The notes beneath the pieces were generated by a model. The model made no database searches, was not told the DNA's origin, and saw only the letters and a program-made list of their open reading frames with translations. DNA of 12,248 bases from Candidatus Omnitrophota bacterium (GTDB lineage Bacteria; Omnitrophota; Koll11; Gygaellales; Profunditerraquicolaceae), in contig JAQULD010000044.1 of assembly GCA_028719045.1 (NCBI GenBank), positions 1 to 12,248 of the forward strand. Direction: 5' to 3'. Below are positions 6,382 through 12,248 of this stretch, piece by piece; position 1 is the stretch's first letter; each line of letters starts with the position of its first letter. Position numbers and translations under genes: made by a program.

Positions 6382-7072
6382 TTGTCGCCCCCTTAAGATA
6401 TTTATAAACATCCCCCAGGTCAGCGTACGCCACATGAGGCTTTTTATTGGCTTTTAGGTATTTTAAAAGGCTTCCCTTGGCAAAGGCTAAATCCGCATGT
6501 ACGGCCGGACAGATATCAGAAATCCCGTCACCGATGAATATAATCTTTTTCTTTCCGTAACAATTATTCAAAAGGTGCATTTTTTTGCAGTTAGCGGACT
6601 TTAAACATAACTTGTTCACGTGGGGAAACGAGGTTATCAACCTGTCTTTTTTGAATTTAAGGTTATTGCAAAATATTTTTATGGCTTTAATACCGTTATT
6701 ACGCAGTATAGAATTGATTATCCAATAAAAATCATCGCTTACAATTACCGGCTTTATTTTATTTTTCCTTAAGAATGTCAAAAGGCGTTTAAAATGCCTG
6801 TCTATCTTGACCTTATTACGCAGATACCGGGATAAATCATTTTTTGTAATCCGTATTTCTTGCAGCTGGCCTTCAAGGCATTCTTTAGAGCCGATTTTCC
6901 CCGCTATCCAGTCGTTCTCCAGCTCCTTCCAGCGCTCGTTAATGGAAAAACGCGCGATGATATCGTCAAGCACATCAAAAGTCGTGATTGTGTTGTCGAA
7001 GTCAAGGAAAACCAGGAAATCAGACAAGCCGTTTTCAAATAAATTATTTTTCTTTTTTAAGCGTTTAAGCAT
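6365..7072 (-). CDS. HAD-superfamily IB phosphatase (MtnX/phosphoserine phosphatase-like)
   Basis: This 235-residue cytoplasmic phosphatase has motif I FLDFDNTIT (22-30: Asp24 nucleophile, Asp26 acid/base), motif II VIVSDD (109-114, Ser112), a lysine near 153-158 and motif III FIGDGISDICPA (179-190: Asp182, Asp186 for Mg). The helical cap lies between motifs I and II. The GDGxSDxCPA tail with FAKGSLLKYL is close to MtnX-like proteins, which dephosphorylate a methionine-salvage intermediate. Phosphoserine phosphatases and other small-molecule phosphatases share this layout. MtnX would make sense where spermidine synthesis produces methylthioadenosine, but no other salvage gene is in view. The ATG at 7072 is preceded in frame by a TAG nine bases upstream and has no strong ribosome site. 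It is first in the operon with the aminotransferase and arginase-family genes. Confidence 0.82.
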   Translation of the reverse strand: MLKRLKKKNNLFENGLSDFLVFLDFDNTITTFDVLDDIIARFSINERWKELENDWIAGKIGSKECLEGQLQEIRITKNDLSRYLRNKVKIDRHFKRLLTFLRKNKIKPVIVSDDFYWIINSILRNNGIKAIKIFCNNLKFKKDRLITSFPHVNKLCLKSANCKKMHLLNNCYGKKKIIFIGDGISDICPAVHADLAFAKGSLLKYLKANKKPHVAYADLGDVYKYLKGATNGRKA

Positions 7073-7100
7073 ATGCTGCTAAAGGGTTTTTTACATCGCC

Positions 7101-7157
7101 AAGGCCATAATCACTTTTTTCCCGCTTGTATTATAATTAGACGAAAAAGGCCATGAT
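7101..7157 (-). repeat. Imperfect direct repeat flanking the HAD-operon -10 box
   Basis: On the minus strand ATCATGGCCTT (7157-7147) and ATTATGGCCTT (7111-7101) match at 10 of 11 positions. Their starts are 46 nt apart, with the TATAAT box of the HAD operon between them. Each also opens a five-codon reading frame (MAFFV, MALAM). Operator sites or a leader peptide are possible, and chance is not excluded. Confidence 0.22.
7130..7135 (-). promoter_or_regulatory. Candidate -10 box of the HAD-aminotransferase-arginase operon
   Basis: TATAAT is read on the minus strand at 7135-7130, about 58 nt before the start of the HAD gene. I see no good -35 hexamer at 16-18 bp and no TGn extension, so this is less convincing than the other promoters in the window. 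Confidence 0.4.
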
Positions 7158-7176
7158 TTGGTTTACACCTTCACGG

Positions 7177-8046
7177 TTATATTTTGATTTCAACCCTTAA
7201 TTGGGTATACAGGCCATCTTTAACCTGGACTTCTTCCAGGGTATCCCGGTATTTCAAGGAACGGTCGATGACTGCCCCGGTAGATACAGAACATTCTATG
7301 TAACGGTTGAATTTATATTTTATACCGCCGCCAAAAGAGATTTCTTTATATTCCAAGACCGCGTTTTTCTTATCTTTCCTGCCGACGTTAAACTCTTCGT
7401 CCAGGAAAGCGTCGGCTTCCAGGGATACGGATGTTTTTTCGTTTAAAGAATAGGTAATATTCGGCCTTTGCGGCACAATATTAAAAGTGAGCCGGTCATT
7501 CGGCCTATAGATAAAACCTAATACAGGGAAAACACTCTCCTCAAAACCCGGGTACACGGCAATGCCCCCTACCAGCGTCCATTTATCATTTAACACCCGG
7601 ATAAGGCAAGTATGTATCGGCAGAGCAAATGCGGTTGACCTGAAATCCCAGTTATCGCTGTAAAAAGAAGGATTCAGCCCTAAGCGTAAGTAAGTCTCGT
7701 TAAACCCGAAAAAAGGCAAGGTCGTTTCAATGTTTGCCCCGGCCCCGGTCAAATGCGCGGGTAATTCCAGTTCCGCGCTGCTATTTATCCCTATATAAAG
7801 AGTATCCACCGATACTTTAACCGGCAATTCCCCGAACGCTTTAAAATGATAGTCGAATTCATGCTCTAACTCTACAATCCCGATTTTTCCGGAACTGTCT
7901 TGCACCTCTCCGGGAGGAATATATTTTACATATGCCTCCGAAGTAATAGTTTCATTTTCCTGTTTATACTGATCCTCAGCAAACAACCCGCCGCAGGAAA
8001 AAAATGCCGTAAAGATAAATAAAACAGCAAAAAACAAAGTTTTCAT
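7177..8046 (-). CDS. Secreted protein, probable outer-membrane beta-barrel
   Basis: The ATG at 8046 gives 289 residues and puts a classical Sec signal peptide at the very start: MKTLFFAVLFIFTAFF, then a likely signal-peptidase I site after GLFA (about residue 23). An in-frame TTG three codons upstream is less likely. A cysteine in FFSCGG is not in a good lipobox. The mature protein is a run of alternating hydrophobic/polar strands and tight turns with many Tyr, Phe and Asn. Examples are the segments near WTLVGGIAVYPGFEESVF and RLTFNIVPQRPNITYSL. This resembles transporter-less barrel families such as DUF6268. The last residue is Ile rather than the usual terminal aromatic, which is slightly atypical. 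It is a single-gene unit with its own promoter, divergent from the kinase operon. Function is unknown; barrel assignment is from pattern only. Confidence 0.72.
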   Translation of the reverse strand: MKTLFFAVLFIFTAFFSCGGLFAEDQYKQENETITSEAYVKYIPPGEVQDSSGKIGIVELEHEFDYHFKAFGELPVKVSVDTLYIGINSSAELELPAHLTGAGANIETTLPFFGFNETYLRLGLNPSFYSDNWDFRSTAFALPIHTCLIRVLNDKWTLVGGIAVYPGFEESVFPVLGFIYRPNDRLTFNIVPQRPNITYSLNEKTSVSLEADAFLDEEFNVGRKDKKNAVLEYKEISFGGGIKYKFNRYIECSVSTGAVIDRSLKYRDTLEEVQVKDGLYTQLRVEIKI

Positions 8047-8084
8047 GTTTATCAAGAGTTAAAAAGCGAAGTTTAAAGTTTTAA

Positions 8085-8103
8085 AACCGGTCTTATCCGG
8101 GTT
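8085..8103. other. Hairpin in the 5' leader of the outer-membrane protein gene
   Basis: AACCGG (8085-8090) pairs with CCGGGTT (8097-8103), with one bulged G, around a six-base loop. In the minus-strand leader RNA, which would be about 90 nt long, the 3' arm is followed by TTTTAAAAC. It could be a weak attenuator or mRNA-stabilising stem. I do not recognise a known riboswitch class. Confidence 0.3.
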
Positions 8104-8143
8104 GCCGGCACTAGTGAAGCCCGCTCAAAAGGAAGGTGAAATT

Positions 8144-8171
8144 ATTATATAATGCGTAGTTGAAATATCAA
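8144..8171 (-). promoter_or_regulatory. Predicted sigma-70-type promoter of the outer-membrane protein gene
   Basis: On the minus strand TTGATA (8171-8166) and a perfect TATAAT (8149-8144) are separated by 16 bp, the same architecture as the speD promoter. Transcription would start near 8137, leaving a long leader of about 90 nt before the ATG at 8046. Confidence 0.6.
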
Positions 8172-8228
8172 GTATTTTTAAGCAACCCCTTAAAAACGTG
8201 AAAAAATCTAAACCCTCCGCTAATTTTG

Positions 8229-8237
8229 TGTTAAAAT
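8229..8237 (+). promoter_or_regulatory. Candidate extended -10 promoter of the hybrid kinase operon
   Basis: TGT-TAAAAT (8229-8237) is an extended -10 with one mismatch in the hexamer. No clear -35 is seen. The start would be near 8244, giving a leader of roughly 29 nt. Confidence 0.4.
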
Positions 8238-8272
8238 AGCTGTGAATTTAAAACGATCCCACGAAAAATAAA

Positions 8273-9778
8273 ATGAGCGATAAAAAAAGAATATTTGTTG
8301 CCGATGACGACAGGATAGTCCTTGCCAGTTTACGGGAATTATTAAGCCAATCGGGTTTTTCAGTGGAATCCACTTATATTCCTACCGAAGTGGAACAAAA
8401 AGTCAAAATTTTCAAGCCTCACCTTATCCTTCTGGATTTAGTTATGCCCCAGGTGGACGGTTTTGCCGTATGCGAAATGCTGCAAAACGATAAAGGGACA
8501 CAAGGTATCCCTATTATCGCGATCTCAGGGCTGGACAATTACGCCGATATCGAACGCGCGTACAACTTGGGAGTAGTGGCTTACTTTACCAAACCTTACG
8601 ATTTCCCGAAATTATTAAAAGAAATAAACAGGGTCATAGCTTATAAGGAAGCGCTACAGGAAGAGCGTACGTTTATTACCGCGGTCCTGGACACTGCGGG
8701 AGCATTGATAGTAGTGCTAAGCCCTGAAGGGGCGATTGCCCGCTGGAACCTGGCATGCGAACAGATAACAGGCTATACTTTCGAAGAAGTAAAGGGGCAG
8801 CCTGTATGGGATATATTTTTATCCGGCAAGGAAAAGGAGACAGAAAAGGCTAATTTCAGCAAATTAAACGAGGGGGCGCATTTAACGAACAATGAAAGCA
8901 TTTGGATGACCAAGGACGGCAGAGGAAGAATGATCGCCTGGTCCGATACTACGCTTACGGATGCGGAAGGAAAAACCAAAAACATCATTTTAACCGGTAT
9001 CGACATCACGGAAAGGAAGCTTGCCGAAGAAAAATTGCAGGCGGCTTACGATGAACTTAAGAAAGCCCACCTCCAGCTTTTACAATCAACCAAGATGGCG
9101 GCGGTAGGCCGGATCGCCAACTGGGTAGCGCACGAAATAAAAAACCCCCTGGCGGTTATTATTCAAGGAGTGGAATATTTAAAATCACAAATTGCCGCTG
9201 ATTCTGAATTATATAAACCCGCGGAGATAATTGTCAACGCGGCTATGCGCGCTGATAAAATAGTAAAAGACCTGCTGGATTTTTCGCGGCAGAGCTCGGA
9301 AACCATGGAAACGGTAGATATCGTGCCTGTCATCGAAGAAAGCCTGTCCCTTGTCGAACATCAAATGAACTTAAGGAATATAAAAATCGGCAGGGAATTC
9401 CCCGCAGGACTTCCCGCTGTGAAAGTAGACGCCAACCAGATCAAGCAGGTCTTTATAAACATTCTGGTAAATGCGGTGGAAGCGATGGCTGAAAACGGCA
9501 GCATTACCATAAGCATTAAAGTCTGTCAGGAATCGAACGCTAACCAATACCTTGAGATCTGTTTTAAAGACACCGGCCCTGGGATCAGCGAAGAAAATAT
9601 TTCCAAAGTCTTCGAGACGTTTTTCAGCACAAAAAAGAAAGGCGGCAGTGCAGGGCTTGGGCTGTCGATCACAAAAGAGATCGTGGAGAAACATGGCGGG
9701 AAAATAATGCTAAAAAGCAAGCCCGGGGAAGGCACCAGCGCGATCATAAGGCTGCCGGCTTCCGGAACGGTTATTTAA
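8273..9778 (+). CDS. Soluble hybrid histidine kinase, REC-PAS-HisKA-HATPase
   Basis: This 501-residue protein has no signal peptide or membrane helix, so it is cytoplasmic. An N-terminal receiver (about 5-122) has the acidic pair Asp11/Asp12, phosphoacceptor Asp55 in LILLDLVMP, Ser85 and Lys107 in TKPYD. A PAS domain (about 132-250) follows, ending in the usual DITERK and a coiled linker. The HisKA helix has His287 in VAHEIKNPLA. The ATPase has the N box NILVNAVEAM (396-405), G1 DTGPGI (433-438) and G2 GLGLSI (461-466), all intact. A receiver placed ahead of the kinase usually tunes or relays its activity; the PAS ligand is unknown. The start lacks a strong Shine-Dalgarno but matches the receiver's normal N terminus. 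A response regulator gene follows 12 nt downstream and is the obvious partner. Confidence 0.93.
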   Translation: MSDKKRIFVADDDRIVLASLRELLSQSGFSVESTYIPTEVEQKVKIFKPHLILLDLVMPQVDGFAVCEMLQNDKGTQGIPIIAISGLDNYADIERAYNLGVVAYFTKPYDFPKLLKEINRVIAYKEALQEERTFITAVLDTAGALIVVLSPEGAIARWNLACEQITGYTFEEVKGQPVWDIFLSGKEKETEKANFSKLNEGAHLTNNESIWMTKDGRGRMIAWSDTTLTDAEGKTKNIILTGIDITERKLAEEKLQAAYDELKKAHLQLLQSTKMAAVGRIANWVAHEIKNPLAVIIQGVEYLKSQIAADSELYKPAEIIVNAAMRADKIVKDLLDFSRQSSETMETVDIVPVIEESLSLVEHQMNLRNIKIGREFPAGLPAVKVDANQIKQVFINILVNAVEAMAENGSITISIKVCQESNANQYLEICFKDTGPGISEENISKVFETFFSTKKKGGSAGLGLSITKEIVEKHGGKIMLKSKPGEGTSAIIRLPASGTVI

Positions 9779-9790
9779 AAAGGAGGGAAC

Positions 9791-10171
9791 ATGGAAAAAA
9801 AGAAACTTCTGGTTATAGACGATGAAGAGGATTTTTCCTACTTTGTAAAATTAAACCTGGAAAAAACCAAAGAATTCGAAGTTTTAACTACCAGCGACGG
9901 CGAGGAAGGGATAAAATTGGCCCAAAAAACGCACCCCGACCTCATACTTCTGGATATCCTCATGCCAAAAATGAGCGGTTCTGACGTAGCCGACGCGCTT
10001 GTGAATAACCCTGCTACAAAAGATATCCCGATAATTTTCCTCACGGCGCTGGTGCGCAAGGAAGAAGAAAAAGAAAACGAAGGGGAAATCGGAGGGCGCC
10101 GCTTTATTTCCAAGCCGGTTTCGGTTTCGGAATTGATATCGCGCATTAAAATGGCCCTGCTGCCCGGATAA
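9791..10171 (+). CDS. Single-domain response regulator (receiver only)
   Basis: This 126-residue protein is one receiver domain and nothing else. It has the acidic pocket DDEED (10-14), phosphoacceptor Asp55 in LILLDILMP, Thr85 in FLTAL and Lys108 in ISKPV. A charged insertion EEEKENEGE (91-99) replaces the usual beta4-alpha4 region. The ribosome site AGGAGG, 5 nt before the ATG, is the strongest in the window, so this protein may be made in excess over the kinase. It is co-transcribed with the hybrid kinase, which probably phosphorylates it. With no output domain it must act by binding another protein or by passing phosphate on, in the manner of CheY or Spo0F. Confidence 0.93.
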   Translation: MEKKKLLVIDDEEDFSYFVKLNLEKTKEFEVLTTSDGEEGIKLAQKTHPDLILLDILMPKMSGSDVADALVNNPATKDIPIIFLTALVRKEEEKENEGEIGGRRFISKPVSVSELISRIKMALLPG

Positions 10172-10188
10172 ATTTAACCGCCAAGCAG

Positions 10189-10875
10189 TTAGGTGGAAAT
10201 TTTCGGAGGGAACAGCGGATTATAGTGGCTCAAAAGGGAAATCGCTTTTTTGGGACAAGCTATCATACAGGCTCCGCAGCTTATGCATTCTCTGGATCTC
10301 GCCACCACGGCTTTCTTATCTTTTATCTCCAGCACATTCAGACCAAGCTTCCTGCACCGCTTAACGCACAGAGAACAGCCATCACAAAGCCCATTCTCTA
10401 TTTCCGGGATATTTCCTTTTATAAATTCCCGGCCGAGCGTTTCTATCCTTTCGGTTTTAATCATTTTGACAACGGCCTGTTCGGGAGAAACCCCGGTTAT
10501 TTTTTTATTAATGAGCGCCTTGATCTTTTCTTCCAGGTCATCGAGGTCAAAAGGTTTACTGACATAATAATCAGCGCCGATCACCCTCCCGATCACCCTG
10601 TCCACATCCGTGTCCTTGGCGGTAACCATAATAATCGGCAATGATTGATATTCCTGGTTCCTCCTTAATTCTCTGCAGATCTCTTCCCCCGGAAGATGCG
10701 GCAGCCCAAGATCCAATATCAGCAAATCCGGTTTTAGCGCCTTCACCCGTTCAAACCCTTCTTTTCCGTCGAATGAAGTAACGGTTTCATATCCGATAGA
10801 TTTAAGGTGCAATTCCAGGGTACGGCAGATATCCCTGTCGTCTTCTATTACAAAAATGGTTTTTTTCTTAGGCAT
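10189..10875 (-). CDS. Response regulator fused to a two-cluster [4Fe-4S] ferredoxin domain
   Basis: This 228-residue protein joins a receiver (about 5-122) to a ferredoxin-like domain. The receiver has Asp12/Asp13, phosphoacceptor Asp55 in LLILDLGLP, Thr85 and Lys107 in SKPFD. A linker (123-160) precedes Cys164, Cys167, Cys170 and Cys174 (CxxCxxCxxxC), then Cys197, Cys200, Cys203 and Cys207 (CxxCxxCxxxCP). All eight ligands of a bacterial 2x[4Fe-4S] ferredoxin are present. The first motif ends CR rather than the more common CP. GGAGG before the ATG is a good ribosome site. It is last in the operon with a membrane kinase and a single receiver. Phosphorylation could gate electron transfer, or the clusters could sense redox state; neither is shown by sequence. 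Confidence 0.93.
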   Translation of the reverse strand: MPKKKTIFVIEDDRDICRTLELHLKSIGYETVTSFDGKEGFERVKALKPDLLILDLGLPHLPGEEICRELRRNQEYQSLPIIMVTAKDTDVDRVIGRVIGADYYVSKPFDLDDLEEKIKALINKKITGVSPEQAVVKMIKTERIETLGREFIKGNIPEIENGLCDGCSLCVKRCRKLGLNVLEIKDKKAVVARSRECISCGACMIACPKKAISLLSHYNPLFPPKIST

Positions 10876-10890
10876 TTTTTCCTCCGCAAA

Positions 10891-11280
10891 CTATATATTT
10901 TTACCGGGTTGCGATATCCTCAGCAGTTCCCTGACTTTTTGCTCTAACAATCCCAGATCAAACGGTTTAATCATGCAATAATCTATCTGTTCTCCCGTAA
11001 ACTGTTCTTTTTCGCTTTTTTGGGCCAACGCGGTAATCAAAATAATAGGTATATCCTTATATTCTTCCCTGCTTTTTATCCAGCGGACGATTTCCTTGCC
11101 GTTCATTTCGGGAAGGAACATATCCAGGATGAGTAAATCAGGGGGCCCTCCTTTAATTTTATTAAGGGCCTCCTGGCCTGAACCTGCGAGGCTGACCTCA
11201 TGGCCTTCTAGTTCAAGCGCCATGGCAATTGTCCTCGCTATATCAGGCTCATCATCTACTACAAGCACTTTTCTTTTCAT
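10891..11280 (-). CDS. Single-domain response regulator (receiver only)
   Basis: This 129-residue lone receiver has VVDDEPD (7-13) for Mg binding, phosphoacceptor Asp53 in LLILDMFLP, Thr83 in LITAL and Lys105 in MIKPFD. There is no output domain. It lies between the membrane kinase (28 nt upstream) and the REC-ferredoxin gene (15 nt downstream), so the three are very likely one operon. An AGAGG about 7 nt before the ATG can serve as ribosome site. It may relay phosphate from the kinase to the REC-ferredoxin protein, or compete with it as a phosphate sink. Confidence 0.93.
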   Translation of the reverse strand: MKRKVLVVDDEPDIARTIAMALELEGHEVSLAGSGQEALNKIKGGPPDLLILDMFLPEMNGKEIVRWIKSREEYKDIPIILITALAQKSEKEQFTGEQIDYCMIKPFDLGLLEQKVRELLRISQPGKNI

Positions 11281-11308
11281 AGAGAAACCTCTCTGTTTCT
11301 TCCGCCTT

Positions 11309-12248
11309 TTATTTGGGCAGTGTAAAATAAAAGATGCTTCCCTTGCCTACCGTTGACTCAAACCATATCCTGCCCCCTTGCGCCTCAACCAGCCCTTTGG
11401 TGATTACGAGGCCAAGCCCTGTCCCTCCGCGCTGACTGGTGGCCGGATCCGAAGACCTGTAAAATTTACTGAACAATTTAACTCTCTCATTCTTAGGTAT
11501 GCCTGCCCCGGAGTCGGAGACAGAAAACAAAGCTTCTTTCCCTTCATCTTTTACGCTAACCCTGATCAAGCCCTCCTCCGGAGTGAATTTAATAGCGTTA
11601 CTTAAAAGGTTAACGATTATCCTTCTTGTGTGTTCCGGGTCAATGTGGATAGTATGCGTCTCAAGGCTTAAGGAAAACTCAAGGCGGATATCCTTTTCTT
11701 CGGCCTCCGGCTGCAAAGAACGGACTGTTTCCCTGATAAGGGCGTTCACATCCACATTCTCCGCGCACACAGGGAGAACCCCCGCTTCTATTTTGGAAAT
11801 ATCCAAAAGGTCGCTTACCATGCGCATCTGGCGCTCCGTGTTCTTAATAATAATCTCAATAAGCTCTTTCTCTTCCGGATCGAGCTCTTTTTTATTCAGC
11901 TTACCCTTCAAAAGAATAGTGGAGGCGTTCTTTATAGAAGTAAGCGGGGTCCGGAGTTCATGCGAAACTATGGAAATAAAATCCGTCTTCAGTTTGTCTA
12001 TTTCCTGCAGCTGAGAATTAGCCTTGTCGATGAATTCAATCAAAGTCTCCCTTTTTCTAAGCGCGATAAAAAGAGTGATTGCCAGGATGCATACGAAGAA
12101 CGTGATAAAAATACTGAAGAACCGGTATTGAAGCACCGGTTTTACGGAAATGATCTTAGCGGCAATGATGACGGCATTTACCGCTCCTGCGGTATCTTTA
12201 AAGGGATAACTTACGTAATAAACCCTTTCGTTATACTTGGAGCCGGGC
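11309..12248 (-). CDS. Membrane sensor histidine kinase, C-terminal part (5' end outside window)
   Basis: The frame is open to the right edge of the window, so the true start lies beyond it. A GTG at 12136 is an internal Val codon, not a start. In the 312 visible residues a periplasmic sensor end (YNERVYYVSYPFKDTAGAVN) resembles the last strands of a Cache/PAS-like extracellular domain. One membrane helix follows (FFSIFITFFVCILAITLFIAL), then a short charged linker with no HAMP signature. HisKA has the phosphoacceptor His in VSHELRTPL (visible residue 96). The ATPase has the N box NLLSNAIKF, G1 DSGAGIP and G2 GTGLGLVI, all intact. It is first in an operon with a single receiver and the REC-ferredoxin protein, its likely partners. 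The signal it detects is not apparent. Confidence 0.92.
   Translation of the reverse strand, partial: PGSKYNERVYYVSYPFKDTAGAVNAVIIAAKIISVKPVLQYRFFSIFITFFVCILAITLFIALRKRETLIEFIDKANSQLQEIDKLKTDFISIVSHELRTPLTSIKNASTILLKGKLNKKELDPEEKELIEIIIKNTERQMRMVSDLLDISKIEAGVLPVCAENVDVNALIRETVRSLQPEAEEKDIRLEFSLSLETHTIHIDPEHTRRIIVNLLSNAIKFTPEEGLIRVSVKDEGKEALFSVSDSGAGIPKNERVKLFSKFYRSSDPATSQRGGTGLGLVITKGLVEAQGGRIWFESTVGKGSIFYFTLPK

Noticed and set aside
6382..6435. Longer N terminus for the class III aminotransferase (start at 6435)
   Set aside because: The extra 18 codons lie within the HAD gene and have no ribosome site. The ATG at 6381 has AAGGGGG at proper spacing.
8047..8055. TTG start for the outer-membrane protein
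   Set aside because: The ATG at 8046 puts the signal peptide directly at the N terminus. The TTG adds three residues with no better ribosome site.
10172..10188. Terminator between the two signalling operons
   Set aside because: CCGCC and GGTGG nearby form only a weak mismatched stem without a T-tract.
10225..10644. 139-codon open frame antisense to the REC-ferredoxin gene
   Set aside because: The opposite strand encodes a complete receiver and eight ordered cysteines, so this frame is a by-product.
11499..12014. 171-codon open frame antisense to the membrane kinase
   Set aside because: It is Ser-rich, low in recognisable structure and a shadow of the kinase, which has all HisKA/HATPase motifs intact.

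Overview
The window is a gene-dense stretch of a bacterial chromosome with moderate, slightly A/T-leaning composition. The genes are intact and arranged in tight operons. I see no tRNA, rRNA, CRISPR array, insertion sequence or phage gene. A Sec-exported protein with beta-barrel-like sequence suggests a double-membraned (Gram-negative-type) cell. The mix of genes (class 1B AdoMet decarboxylase, FemAB-like acyltransferase, paired small EamA/SMR transporters, a response regulator fused to a ferredoxin) would fit an uncultured phylum such as Omnitrophota. That placement is an inference from general character only and is weakly held.

Left part, metabolic genes (1-7072). On the minus strand a spermidine module, speD then speE (speE cut by the window edge), overlaps by 4 nt and has its own promoter. 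Upstream of it, also on the minus strand, lies a DegT/DnrJ/EryC1-family PLP enzyme. Divergent from that is a plus-strand operon of three overlapping genes: a FemAB/GNAT-like N-acyltransferase and two EamA/SMR-type four-helix membrane proteins. They look like a coupled acyltransferase plus heterodimeric flippase or exporter. Converging on it is a minus-strand operon of a HAD phosphatase (MtnX/SerB type), a class III aminotransferase with a CxxC cysteine cluster, and a divergent arginase/agmatinase-family protein. With speD and speE nearby, these genes plausibly make, salvage or modify a polyamine or aminated lipid or sugar. The exact product cannot be read from sequence.

Middle (7073-8272). 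One gene encodes a secreted protein, probably an outer-membrane beta-barrel, with a good promoter and a long structured leader, divergent from the signalling genes.

Right part, signalling (8273-12248). Two phosphotransfer operons converge on a 17-bp gap. The plus-strand operon encodes a soluble REC-PAS-HisKA-HATPase hybrid kinase and a single-domain response regulator. The minus-strand operon encodes a membrane sensor kinase (5' end outside the window), a single-domain response regulator, and a response regulator fused to a two-cluster [4Fe-4S] ferredoxin domain. In total there are four receiver domains and two kinases, and no DNA-binding output domain. The network must therefore act through protein interaction, redox or downstream relays.

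Promoter-like sites are visible ahead of most transcription units. The one for the FemAB-like gene has a perfect extended -10 so close to the ATG that a leaderless mRNA is expected.
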